Shown here: piece by piece, positions 14,550 to 22,165 of the stretch
Layout of the letters: the number at the start of each line of letters is the position of its first letter
Numbering within the stretch: the stretch's first letter is position 1
NCBI GenBank assembly: GCA_937991555.1
Contig: CALKHU010000193.1
Coordinates: forward strand, 1-32,152
Source of the DNA: an uncultured Caulobacter sp.
GTDB taxonomy: Bacteria > Pseudomonadota > Alphaproteobacteria > Caulobacterales > Caulobacteraceae
Direction of reading: 5' to 3'
Length of the DNA stretch: 32,152 bases
Position numbers and translations under genes: made by a program
The notes under the pieces: model-generated
The model's input: only the letters and a program-made list of their open reading frames with translations
The model's database searches: none
What the model was told of the DNA's origin: nothing

Positions 14550-15316
14550 TTCGGGCGACCCAGCACGCCGAAACCCCGGGCCTTGAAGACGGCGCCCGCC
14601 TGCGGCCCCTGGAGCCAGCCGAGCAAGGACGCCGCCGCGCCGTTGCGTGAGGCGGCGGTGAGCGCGGCCGGGTAGACGATCGCCGGGTGGCTGGAGGCGG
14701 GGAAGGTCCCCACCACCCGCACCTTCGGGTCGGCCCTGGCGTCGGTGGCGTAGACGATGCCGAGCGGCGCCTCGCCGCGCGAGACGTAGGCCAGAGCCGC
14801 GCGCACGCTCTCGGCCGGCAGCAGCCGCCGTTCGACCGACGCCCAGACGCCCAGGCTGGTCAGCGCCGCCCGCGCATAGCGGCCGGCCGGAACCGCGTTG
14901 ACGTCGGCGATCGCCAGGCGACCGCTCCCGAGCGCGCGGGCGAGCGGCATGCCGCGGCCCACCGGCAGGACGACCCGGGAGCCGGCCGGCGCGACCAGCA
15001 CCAGGCTGTTCGACAGCAGATTCCGGCGCGAGGCGGCGACGATCAGCCGCCGCTCGGCCAGCCAGTCCATCCATTCGAGGTCGGCCGACAGGAACAGGTC
15101 GGCGGGAGCGCCCTGGGAGATCTGGCGCGCCATCGCCGAGGAGGCGCCGAAACTGAACGTGGTCCGGGTCCCGGAGCCCCGGCTCCAGAGCGCGCCGGCC
15201 TCGGTCAGCGACTCCTGCAGCGACGCCGCGGCGAAGACCGTCACCGTCCCGGCGGCGGAGGCCGGTCCCGAGGCGGCGAGCGCGCCGGCGCCGAGGATGA
15301 AGCCTCGCCGGTCCAT
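14546..15316 (-). CDS. modA: Molybdate-type ABC transporter periplasmic binding protein
   Basis: The 256-residue protein begins with a twin-arginine-like signal (MDRRGFILGAGALAASGPASA), then VFAAASLQESLTEAG, TFSFGASSAMARQISQGAPADLFLSAD, and APLGIVYATDA, the ModA pattern. It should capture molybdate or tungstate in the periplasm. Start ATG 15316 has GGGAGA 8 bases upstream. Neither modB nor modC (permease, ATPase) is in the window, so it is an orphan binding protein here. Specificity for molybdate rather than another oxyanion rests on family resemblance. The remnant on the opposite strand may be its former molybdopterin-related neighbour. Confidence 0.88.
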   Translation of the reverse strand: MDRRGFILGAGALAASGPASAAGTVTVFAAASLQESLTEAGALWSRGSGTRTTFSFGASSAMARQISQGAPADLFLSADLEWMDWLAERRLIVAASRRNLLSNSLVLVAPAGSRVVLPVGRGMPLARALGSGRLAIADVNAVPAGRYARAALTSLGVWASVERRLLPAESVRAALAYVSRGEAPLGIVYATDARADPKVRVVGTFPASSHPAIVYPAALTAASRNGAAASLLGWLQGPQAGAVFKARGFGVLGRPN

Positions 15317-15398
15317 GGTTGCAGTCTCCCGTGCGGCGTGGCGCGCGCCTTGCCGTTCACCCTGTCTGTTGAACCAAAACGGCACAGAGGAGAAGGCC

Positions 15399-15503
15399 AT
15401 GCGTTCGCCGAACGGTCCGCTTTTCAAGGGCTACGAGATCATCGCCATCGTCGCGTTCGTGACGCTGGCCGCCGGGCTGGCCGCCCTCAAGCTCGTCTAT
15501 TGA
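15399..15503 (+). CDS. 34-residue single-span membrane peptide
   Basis: ATG 15399 follows a strong ribosome site (GAGGAGAAGG, 15387-15396). The peptide MRSPNGPLFKGYEIIAIVAF then VTLAAGLAALKLVY has one hydrophobic helix at about residues 14-31 and ends TGA at 15503. The size, site and clean helix support a real small protein. I do not recognise a family. It is divergent from modA and upstream of the AsmA gene by 73 bases on the same strand. Confidence 0.6.
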   Translation: MRSPNGPLFKGYEIIAIVAFVTLAAGLAALKLVY

Positions 15504-15576
15504 GGCCGGCGCGGGCGCGGAACGCATCCGCGCGGATCGCGCTTAATCCGGCGGGGCGGGCCGGAGATCTTCGAGC

Positions 15577-17607
15577 TTGCCCACGCGGATTCCCGACATC
15601 CGACATCTGACCGCCCGCGCCCGCGACGGCTGGCGCGAGATACCCCCTGCGCGTCAGCGGGCGCTGGCGGCGATCACCGTCCTGCTCGGAGCGTCGGCGG
15701 TCTTCCTCCTCGTCTTCGACTGGAACTGGTTCCGCGGTCCGGTCGCGGCGGCCGCCTCGGCGCGGCTGAACCGGCCGGTGGTCATCGAGGGCGACCTCGA
15801 CGTGCACCCCTTCTCCTGGACGCCGCGCGCGGACGTCCACGGCCTGCGCATCGGCCAGCCGCGCTGGGCCAAGGGCGACATGGCGCGGATCGAGCGCCTG
15901 TCCGTGAAACTGGACCTGCCGGCCCTGCTGACCGGCCGCACCATCCTGCCCTATGTCGGGATCAAGCGGCCGACCGTCACCCTGCTGCGGCTGGCCGACG
16001 GGCGCGCCAACTGGCAGTTCGGCTCCGGCGGCAAGGGTGGCGCGAAGCTGCCGGCGATCCAGCGCTTCGTCATCGACGAGGGCCGGCTGCGACTCGAGGA
16101 CCGCAAGCGGAAGTCGACCTTCGTCGGCACGGTCTACACCGATGAAGGGGCTGCCGGCGCCCAGCGCGGGGTGTTCGCGCTGCGGGGCGAGGGCCGGCTG
16201 AACGGGGAACGGTTCGACGCCGTCGTCACCGGTGCGCCCCTGCTCAACGTCTCGCCATCTCGGCCCTATCCGTTCGAGGCCGACGTGCGGGCGGGCGCGA
16301 CGCGCATCCTCGCCCGGGGGCGGATCACCCGCCCCTTCGACCTCGGCCGCTTCGAGACCCGCCTGACCCTGAGCGGGGCCGACCTGAACGACCTCTACGG
16401 CCTTACCGGCCTCGCCCTGCCCAATACGCCGCCCTACAGGATCAACGGCCAGCTGACCCGTCAGCGGACGCGGTGGCTGTTCCGGGAGGCGAGCGGCCGG
16501 GTCGGAGACAGCGATATCGGCGGCGACCTCGGCGTCGAGACGCGCGGCGAGAGGCCGTACCTCGAAGCCGACCTGCGCTCGCGCCGGCTCGATTTCGACG
16601 ACCTGGCCTCGATTTTCGGCGGCGCGCCCGGCCGCGGCCGGGGCGAGGCGGTCTCGGCCGAGCAGCAGGCCGTCGGGGGCCGAATGGCCGCGGAGGGCCG
16701 CCTGTTCCCGGCGGCCACCCTGCAGGTCGACCGCATCCGGGCCATGGACGCGGAGGTCAAATACCGCGCCGAGACCGTGAACGCGCCCCGCATGCCGCTG
16801 CGCAAGGTGGCGCTCGACCTGACCCTGAAGGACGGCGTGCTGACCGGCGATCCGGTTTCGCTGACGCTGTCGCGGGGCACCATCTCCGGCATGGCGCGGC
16901 TGGACGCCAGCAAGGCCGTGCCCCGTACGGACATCGACCTGAAGCTGACCAACGCGCGGCTCGAGGACTGGATCACCGCCCGGATCCAGGGGCGGCCCGT
17001 GATCGAGGGGCAGATGGCGGCGCGCGCGCGGCTCACCGGCCACGGCGATTCGGTGCGCAAGGCGGCCGCGAGCGCCGATGGAACCCTGACCTTCGTGGTC
17101 CCGCGCGGCGAGGTGCGCCAGGCCTTCGCCGAACTGCTCGGGGTAAACATCTCCAAGGGCCTGATCATGCTGCTGTCGGAGGACCCCAAGCAGAGCCCGA
17201 TCCGCTGCGCGGTGGCCGATTTCAAGGTCACAGACGGGATCGCGCGGTCGACGACGATCATCGCCGACACCGACGTCGTGCTGGTCAAGGGCTCCGGTTC
17301 GGTGAACCTGCGCGAGGAGCGGCTCAACCTGCGCATCGAGGGCGATTCCAAGAAGCCGCGCCTGCTGCGCCTGTTCGTGCCGATCAAGATCGACGGCCGC
17401 CTGACCCGGCCCGACGTCGATCTCGAGACCGGCGGCGCCGTCGCCCAGGGCGGCGTCGCGGCGGCATTGGGGTCGCTGCTCAGCCCCCTGGCGGCGGTGC
17501 TGCCCTTCGTCGAGCCCGGCCTCGCCGACGACGCCGACTGCGCCGGGCTGGTGGCGACCGGCAAGGCCAGGGGCGCGCCGGTGAAAGGCGCGGCCGGAAG
17601 GCGTTAG
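15577..17607 (+). CDS. AsmA-family protein
   Basis: The 676-residue protein has one N-terminal membrane helix (LAAITVLLGASAVFLLVFDW, about 29-48) and then a long beta-rich periplasmic body. The AsmA N-terminal pattern is present: ASARLNRPVVIEGDLDV, PRADVHGLRIGQPRWA, ADGRANWQF. The C-terminal part, VNLREERLNLRIEGDSKKP...IDGRLTRPDVDL, matches the AsmA C-terminal region. AsmA-like proteins are thought to bridge or move phospholipids between membranes and affect outer-membrane biogenesis. The start is TTG 15577 with GGAG at 15562-15565, somewhat distant, so the exact start is less certain. The stop codon overlaps that of the next (minus) gene in TTAG. Confidence 0.85.
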   Translation: MPTRIPDIRHLTARARDGWREIPPARQRALAAITVLLGASAVFLLVFDWNWFRGPVAAAASARLNRPVVIEGDLDVHPFSWTPRADVHGLRIGQPRWAKGDMARIERLSVKLDLPALLTGRTILPYVGIKRPTVTLLRLADGRANWQFGSGGKGGAKLPAIQRFVIDEGRLRLEDRKRKSTFVGTVYTDEGAAGAQRGVFALRGEGRLNGERFDAVVTGAPLLNVSPSRPYPFEADVRAGATRILARGRITRPFDLGRFETRLTLSGADLNDLYGLTGLALPNTPPYRINGQLTRQRTRWLFREASGRVGDSDIGGDLGVETRGERPYLEADLRSRRLDFDDLASIFGGAPGRGRGEAVSAEQQAVGGRMAAEGRLFPAATLQVDRIRAMDAEVKYRAETVNAPRMPLRKVALDLTLKDGVLTGDPVSLTLSRGTISGMARLDASKAVPRTDIDLKLTNARLEDWITARIQGRPVIEGQMAARARLTGHGDSVRKAAASADGTLTFVVPRGEVRQAFAELLGVNISKGLIMLLSEDPKQSPIRCAVADFKVTDGIARSTTIIADTDVVLVKGSGSVNLREERLNLRIEGDSKKPRLLRLFVPIKIDGRLTRPDVDLETGGAVAQGGVAAALGSLLSPLAAVLPFVEPGLADDADCAGLVATGKARGAPVKGAAGRR

Positions 17608-17873
17608 TCCGACCTGCGGCCGGCGGGCTTGTGCACGCGGGTCATCGGATCGGGACGGGCGGGGCGGACCCAGCCCTCCGGCGGCTCGCGGCCCTGGCTG
17701 TCGGCGTCCTGGCCCAGTTCGCCCGGCTGCAGCCGCCGCAGCAGCGAGCCGGTCGGCCGGCCCTCGCGCATGGCCGCCAGACGTTCACGCAGGATGTCGG
17801 CGAACGCCTCGTCGCCGTCGGCGACGGCGCGGGCGATCTCGCTTTCCAGCGCCTCGATCACGTCCCGGGTCAT
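17604..17873 (-). CDS. Small protein of unknown function, 89 residues
   Basis: From ATG 17873 the sequence reads TRDVIEALESEIARAVADGD and then AFADILRERLAAMREG, a strong amphipathic helix pair. A polar tail follows, with PPEGWVRPARPDP and a basic end HKPAGRRSD. No ribosome site precedes this ATG. A longer frame beginning GTG 17966 or ATG 17960 would overlap the start of the divergent gene at 17959, so I prefer 17873. There is no membrane segment. I do not recognise a domain; helix content and charge suggest a small cytoplasmic binding protein. Confidence 0.55.
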   Translation of the reverse strand: MTRDVIEALESEIARAVADGDEAFADILRERLAAMREGRPTGSLLRRLQPGELGQDADSQGREPPEGWVRPARPDPMTRVHKPAGRRSD

Positions 17874-17958
17874 GTGCGGCGAAACCCGCGGCGTGGCGAT
17901 CGGTTGCCGGGATCGAAGTCGGCCGAACCGGCGTTGAGGGCGAAAGAGGAGATCCGCC

Positions 17959-18282
17959 ATGTCCACCGATACGTCCCCCTACACCTTCCCCGACAACCGT
18001 CGCGGCGCCTGGAGCGGCCTGGTCGACGCCGCCCGGGCCATGCTGGCGTCCAGCGGCGAGCCGCCGGCCCTCCGCCAGCGCCATCGGCAGGACCTGGCCG
18101 ACAACGCCCGCTCCCTCGCCTCCAACGTGGCGACCCGGGTCAAGGCGCGGCCCGTTCCGCCGGCCCTGATCGCGGCCGGTCTCGGGATCGGGCTGGTGTT
18201 CCTGCTCAGCAAGCGGGCCCGCGGCGCGGCGCTCAGCGCGGGCGGCCATGCGCTCGACCTGTACCGCCGGCGCATGCGCTAG
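17959..18282 (+). CDS. Small one-span membrane protein of unknown function
   Basis: The 107-residue protein has ribosome site AAGAGGAGA before ATG 17959. It begins with a polar, partly disordered segment (TSPYTFPDNRRGAWSGLVDA), then a helix (QRHRQDLADNARSLASN), and one membrane helix near 69-85 (LIAAGLGIGLVFLLSKR). The layout resembles ElaB/DUF883-type membrane-tethered proteins, but there is no clear family motif. The DUF1206 gene starts 6 bases after the stop codon, so the two are probably expressed together. Confidence 0.75.
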   Translation: MSTDTSPYTFPDNRRGAWSGLVDAARAMLASSGEPPALRQRHRQDLADNARSLASNVATRVKARPVPPALIAAGLGIGLVFLLSKRARGAALSAGGHALDLYRRRMR

Positions 18283-18288
18283 GCCCCC

Positions 18289-19113
18289 TTGGCGATCCGG
18301 TTGCCGAAGGCGTGGCGGCGGGGGCTCGAGGCGGTCTCCCGCCTCGGCTACGCCGCGCGCGGGGTGGTCTATCTGACCGTCGGCGCGTTCGCCCTCATGA
18401 CCGCGCTCGATCTGACCCCCAAGCCGACCGGCGCGACCGAGGCGCTGGCCGCCTGGGCGGACTGGCCCCCGGGACTGGTGCTGGTCGGGCTGCTGGCCGT
18501 CGGCCTGTGCGGCTTCACGGCCTGGCGCGTGCTGCAGACCGTGTTCGACGCCGACCATCACGGGGACGATCCCAAGGCCTGGGCGGTCCGCGCGGGCCAG
18601 GCGGTCAGCGGCGTCGTCTACGGTCTCCTGGCCTGGTCCGCGCTCGAGCTGCTGGACGGCTTCGAGGACGTGGGCGAGGCCGACGAGACGCCGGAATCGG
18701 CCGCCGAGGTGCTGGCCCTGCCCCATGGGGACCTGCTCCTCCTGGCGGCGGGGCTGGCCCTCCTCGGCGTCGGCGTCGGCAACCTGCTGCAGGGCCTCAT
18801 GCAGGACTTCGCCAAGCGGCTGACCTGTCCGGACGGCGTCCGCCGCTGGGCGGTGCCGCTGGCGCGGGCGGGATACATCGGCCGCGGACTGGCGACCTTT
18901 CCGCTGGGCGTCTTCATCTTCCGCGCCGGGGTGGAGGCCCGCTCGTCCGAGGCGCGGTCCTGGGCCGACGCCCTGCAGGCGGTCGAGGCGCAGCCGTTCG
19001 GGTCGCTGATCCTGTCCCTGCTGGCCGGCGGGCTGATCGCCTTCGGCCTGTTCGGCGTCGTCGAGGCGGTCTGGCGGCGAATCGAACCGCCGCGCCGGCT
19101 CGAGCCGGCCTGA
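18289..19113 (+). CDS. DUF1206 membrane protein
   Basis: The 274-residue protein is made of three related units, each with an R-x-G/RG motif before a pair of membrane helices: LGYAARGVVYLTVGAFALM, QAVSGVVYGLLAW and RAGYIGRGLATFPLGVFIF. About six transmembrane helices are expected. This is the DUF1206 pattern; the function is unknown. The start is TTG 18289 with no good ribosome site, but it lies 6 bases after the previous stop, so coupling would explain expression; TTG 18301 is an alternative. The stop codon sits 1 base from that of the convergent DUF695 gene. Confidence 0.82.
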   Translation: MAIRLPKAWRRGLEAVSRLGYAARGVVYLTVGAFALMTALDLTPKPTGATEALAAWADWPPGLVLVGLLAVGLCGFTAWRVLQTVFDADHHGDDPKAWAVRAGQAVSGVVYGLLAWSALELLDGFEDVGEADETPESAAEVLALPHGDLLLLAAGLALLGVGVGNLLQGLMQDFAKRLTCPDGVRRWAVPLARAGYIGRGLATFPLGVFIFRAGVEARSSEARSWADALQAVEAQPFGSLILSLLAGGLIAFGLFGVVEAVWRRIEPPRRLEPA

Positions 19114-19114
19114 C

Positions 19115-19546
19115 TCAATCCGGCAGCAGCTCGGCGAGAGCGTTCCAGTCCGGATCCTCGAAGGCCTCGAACTCGAGCGGATACTCGGGATGCGTCTCCA
19201 GCGCCGTGTTGAGCGCATCCATGAAGGCGTCCGGCCCGATCGTGTAGAAGCGCCACTCGCGAAGGCCGGCGCCGGTGATCGAGGCGACCAGCACACCGGC
19301 GCCGCTGTCCTGCAGCGCGGGCGTCACCGCCTCCTCGAATGCGTCCATCTGCCGGTCAACCGCCTTTGCCGGCAGGCCGTTCTCGTCCGGCTCATAGGTC
19401 CAGCCGACGAGGACAAGATGCCGCCACCCCGCCCGCGCGGACGGCTCAGGCAGATGGGCGCGGCAGCGAATGATCAGCCCGCCGTCCTCGTCGTCTTCTT
19501 CGGTCTGGCCGACAAGCCACTGGTCGTCGTCGTACGGGCCGGGCAT
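19115..19546 (-). CDS. DUF695-like protein
   Basis: The 143-residue protein has a short acidic N-terminus (DDDQWLVGQTEEDDEDGG), then LIIRCRAHLPEPSAR, HLVLVGWTYEPDENGLP, MDAFEEAVTPALQ, and a C-terminal YTIGPDAFMDALNTAL with YPLEFEAFEDPDWNALAELLP. The last parts match the DUF695 pattern (residues about 100-143). No enzymatic motif is visible. Start ATG 19546 has GAGGAAG 6 bases upstream, inside the end of the peptidase gene. The upstream peptidase stop is only 2 bases away, so they form one operon. The function is unknown. Confidence 0.8.
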   Translation of the reverse strand: MPGPYDDDQWLVGQTEEDDEDGGLIIRCRAHLPEPSARAGWRHLVLVGWTYEPDENGLPAKAVDRQMDAFEEAVTPALQDSGAGVLVASITGAGLREWRFYTIGPDAFMDALNTALETHPEYPLEFEAFEDPDWNALAELLPD

Positions 19547-19548
19547 GG

Positions 19549-22008
19549 CTACTTCCTCTCGGGGGGCCTGGCGTTCTTCACATGGATGTCGAGCCAGCGG
19601 GTCATCTCCCACAGGGTGTGCAGGACCGACTCGCGGGCCCGGTAGCCGTGGGCCTCAAGAGGAAGAACCACATACCGGACATTGCCGCCGTTGCCCTTGA
19701 GCGCCGCGTAGAAGCGTTCGCTCTGGACCGGGAAGGTGCCGGAGTTGTCGTCCGCCTCGCCGTGGATCAGCAGGATCGGCTCCTTGATCTTCCGCACATG
19801 GGTGAAAGGACTCATTTCCGTATAGGTGTCGGTCGCTTCCCAGTACGTACGTTCCTCGGCCTGGAAGCCGAAGGGCGTCAGGGTGCGGTTGTAGGCGCCG
19901 GACCGGGCGATGCCAGTGCGGAAGATGTCCGAGTGGGCCAGCAGGTTTGCGGTCATGAAGGCCCCGTAGCTGTGACCGCCGACAGCAAGCCGGTCCGGGT
20001 CGGCAACCCCCATCTCGACGACCTTGTCGGCGGCCGCCTGGGCGCTGGACACCAGTTGCTGGACGTAGGTGTCGTTGGCCTGGGCGCCGTTCGCGCCGAT
20101 GATCGGCATGCTGGGATCGTCAAGGACCGCATAGCCCTGGGTCAGCAGAAACAGGTGGCTGGCGCCGCCCGGACGCACGAAGCGGTTGTCCGACCCGACG
20201 ACCTCGGCGGCGACCTTGGCGTCTGTGAACTCCGTCGGATAGGCCCACATAACCAGCGGCAACCGACCGTCGCGGGCAGGGTCGTAACCGGCGGGCAGGT
20301 AGAGGGTGCCGCTCAGTTCGACGCCGTCAGCGCGCTTGTAGGTGATCAGCTGCTTGGTCACGCCGGCGAACTGCGGGGCCGGGTCCCTGAAAGCGGTGAT
20401 CTGCTTTGGCGTTCCGCCCCGAAGGCGCCGGACGAAGAGTTGCGGAACCTCGTCACGGCTTTCCCGGCGGGTGAGGAAACGCCCGGCGCTGTCGTCGAGC
20501 AGGCCGACCACGTACTCGTAGTATGGCGGCCGGGCCTGCCAGAGACGGGTCTTCTTGCCGCTGGCGAGGTCCATCCGGTCGAGGAACGGGAACTCGCCCT
20601 CGCGGCGCGCGCCCGACCCGCTGAGGTAGACGCCCTTGCCATCCGGCGTGAACTGGACGACCTGGCGCCCCTGCGCGTTGGCGCGGGTCAGCACATCGCC
20701 CGGATCGTCGTACCGGCCCTGGTAGTTGCGGTCGACGATGACCCGGGCTTCGCCGGGATTGTCGGGATTCACGACATAGCGGGTCTCGTGGCGCGTTCTC
20801 CACCAGCTGGAGTAGACCAGGGCGACGTCGCCCCGACCCCACTGTACGCCCGAGAAGCGCTCCTTGAGATCAATCAGCACGCGGGGTTTGGCGTCGAACG
20901 GCGCGTCCAGCATGAACACACGGTCCCGCACCTCGACCTGCTTGCGCGGGTCGCCTTCGTCCAGGGCCTCCACCCAGACCAGCGTCGCGGGCTTGTCATC
21001 CCGCCACTGGACCGAGCGCGGACCCTTGGCGACCGAGTCGAACGGCGGCGGGATATCGTCGCGCAGGGGCAGGTTGGCGACAGTGTGGACGACCGCGCCG
21101 TTCAGGTCGGTGACGACGACGTCGGCCGGAAACAGGCCGGACGGCACGACGTAGCTGAAGGGTCTTTTCAGTCGGGTCTGGAGGAGGAAGCGGCCGTCAG
21201 GCGAGACACTGGCCGCGAGGATCAGGCCCGGCGCGCCCACTGGCCGCGCCTCGCCGCCGGCGAGCGGCTGGATGGCCAGCTGCGCGGTGAAGAAGTAGTC
21301 GAACCGCGCCTCGTCGACCGGGCCGCCGAGCAGGTCCTGGTAGGTTCGGGTCGGAGCGACGCGGCCGGCGCTCTCCTGGACCAGCGGCGCCTTCGGCGTC
21401 GGATCGTCCGCCGGCGGCGCGCCCCGGTCAGCGGCGGTGAGTCGGACCAGCAGCCCGGAGCTGTCGGGCAGCCAGCTGTAGCCGCCGCCGAAAGCGGCGT
21501 TGATCCGCGGCCCCGTCAGTCTGCGCGCCGACGCAGTGGCGGCGTCGACGACCCAGAGCTCCAGGCCGGTGGGCGAATCGGCAAGGAAGGCCAGCGTGCG
21601 GCCGTCCGGCGACCAGGCCGTCGAAGCGAAACGGAGGCCCGCAGGCAGGGCGACCTCGCGCGGCTTGCCGCCGTCCACCGCCTGCAGGGTGATCGAGGTC
21701 AGCCATGTGAGACGGCTGTTGGCGGGACCGTTGTTCCGCGGGTTGATCCGGTAGCCGCCGAGCTTGAGCATCGGCTCCGCAAGTTCGGCGATCGGCGGCA
21801 GGTTGCTGCGGCCGAACAGGGCCATCGTCCGGCGCGTCGGATCGATGGAGGTCGACGGCGTCGGCGGAGCATCCAGGATCTGCGCGATCGGGGACGGCGG
21901 AGTCTGGTAGCCGTCCGATCCCGTCGGCGCCAGCTGCGCCATCGCCGGCCCCGAAAGGACCAGCAGGCCGGCGGCGAAGACCATCAGAAACAACGAGACC
22001 GGACGCAT
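19549..22008 (-). CDS. Exported S9 prolyl-oligopeptidase-family peptidase (glutamyl endopeptidase-like)
   Basis: The 819-residue protein has a signal peptide (VSLFLMVFAAGLLVLSGPAMA), a beta-propeller region (about 60-560) with repeated W-SPDGR and D-type blades, and a C-terminal alpha/beta-hydrolase domain. The catalytic triad is Ser680 (GGHSYGAF), Asp753 or 754 (HGEADDNSG) and His787 (EAHGY). The GGHSYGAFMTANLL segment matches the branch that includes plant chloroplast glutamyl endopeptidase. It likely cleaves peptides in the periplasm. ATG 22008 has GGGGTGG 5 bases upstream. It is the first gene of an operon with the DUF695 protein and is divergent from the monooxygenase. Confidence 0.92.
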   Translation of the reverse strand: MRPVSLFLMVFAAGLLVLSGPAMAQLAPTGSDGYQTPPSPIAQILDAPPTPSTSIDPTRRTMALFGRSNLPPIAELAEPMLKLGGYRINPRNNGPANSRLTWLTSITLQAVDGGKPREVALPAGLRFASTAWSPDGRTLAFLADSPTGLELWVVDAATASARRLTGPRINAAFGGGYSWLPDSSGLLVRLTAADRGAPPADDPTPKAPLVQESAGRVAPTRTYQDLLGGPVDEARFDYFFTAQLAIQPLAGGEARPVGAPGLILAASVSPDGRFLLQTRLKRPFSYVVPSGLFPADVVVTDLNGAVVHTVANLPLRDDIPPPFDSVAKGPRSVQWRDDKPATLVWVEALDEGDPRKQVEVRDRVFMLDAPFDAKPRVLIDLKERFSGVQWGRGDVALVYSSWWRTRHETRYVVNPDNPGEARVIVDRNYQGRYDDPGDVLTRANAQGRQVVQFTPDGKGVYLSGSGARREGEFPFLDRMDLASGKKTRLWQARPPYYEYVVGLLDDSAGRFLTRRESRDEVPQLFVRRLRGGTPKQITAFRDPAPQFAGVTKQLITYKRADGVELSGTLYLPAGYDPARDGRLPLVMWAYPTEFTDAKVAAEVVGSDNRFVRPGGASHLFLLTQGYAVLDDPSMPIIGANGAQANDTYVQQLVSSAQAAADKVVEMGVADPDRLAVGGHSYGAFMTANLLAHSDIFRTGIARSGAYNRTLTPFGFQAEERTYWEATDTYTEMSPFTHVRKIKEPILLIHGEADDNSGTFPVQSERFYAALKGNGGNVRYVVLPLEAHGYRARESVLHTLWEMTRWLDIHVKNARPPERK

Positions 22009-22165
22009 GCCGCCACCCCATGGGCCATTCTGAACTGTCCGGCTTCGTTAGAGGTCGGGCGCCCCCAGGGCAACAGGGTGACGCTACGTCCAAACGGCTG
22101 TTCAAATGGCGACCTTCGATTTATTATCAGTGTCAACTTACAAGAAGGCGGGGACGGGAACGACG

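Noticed and set aside
22130..22135. TTGACA on the minus strand as a -35 box for the S9 peptidase gene
   Set aside because: The hexamer is perfect, but no acceptable -10 box follows at 16-18 bases, so no promoter was called.
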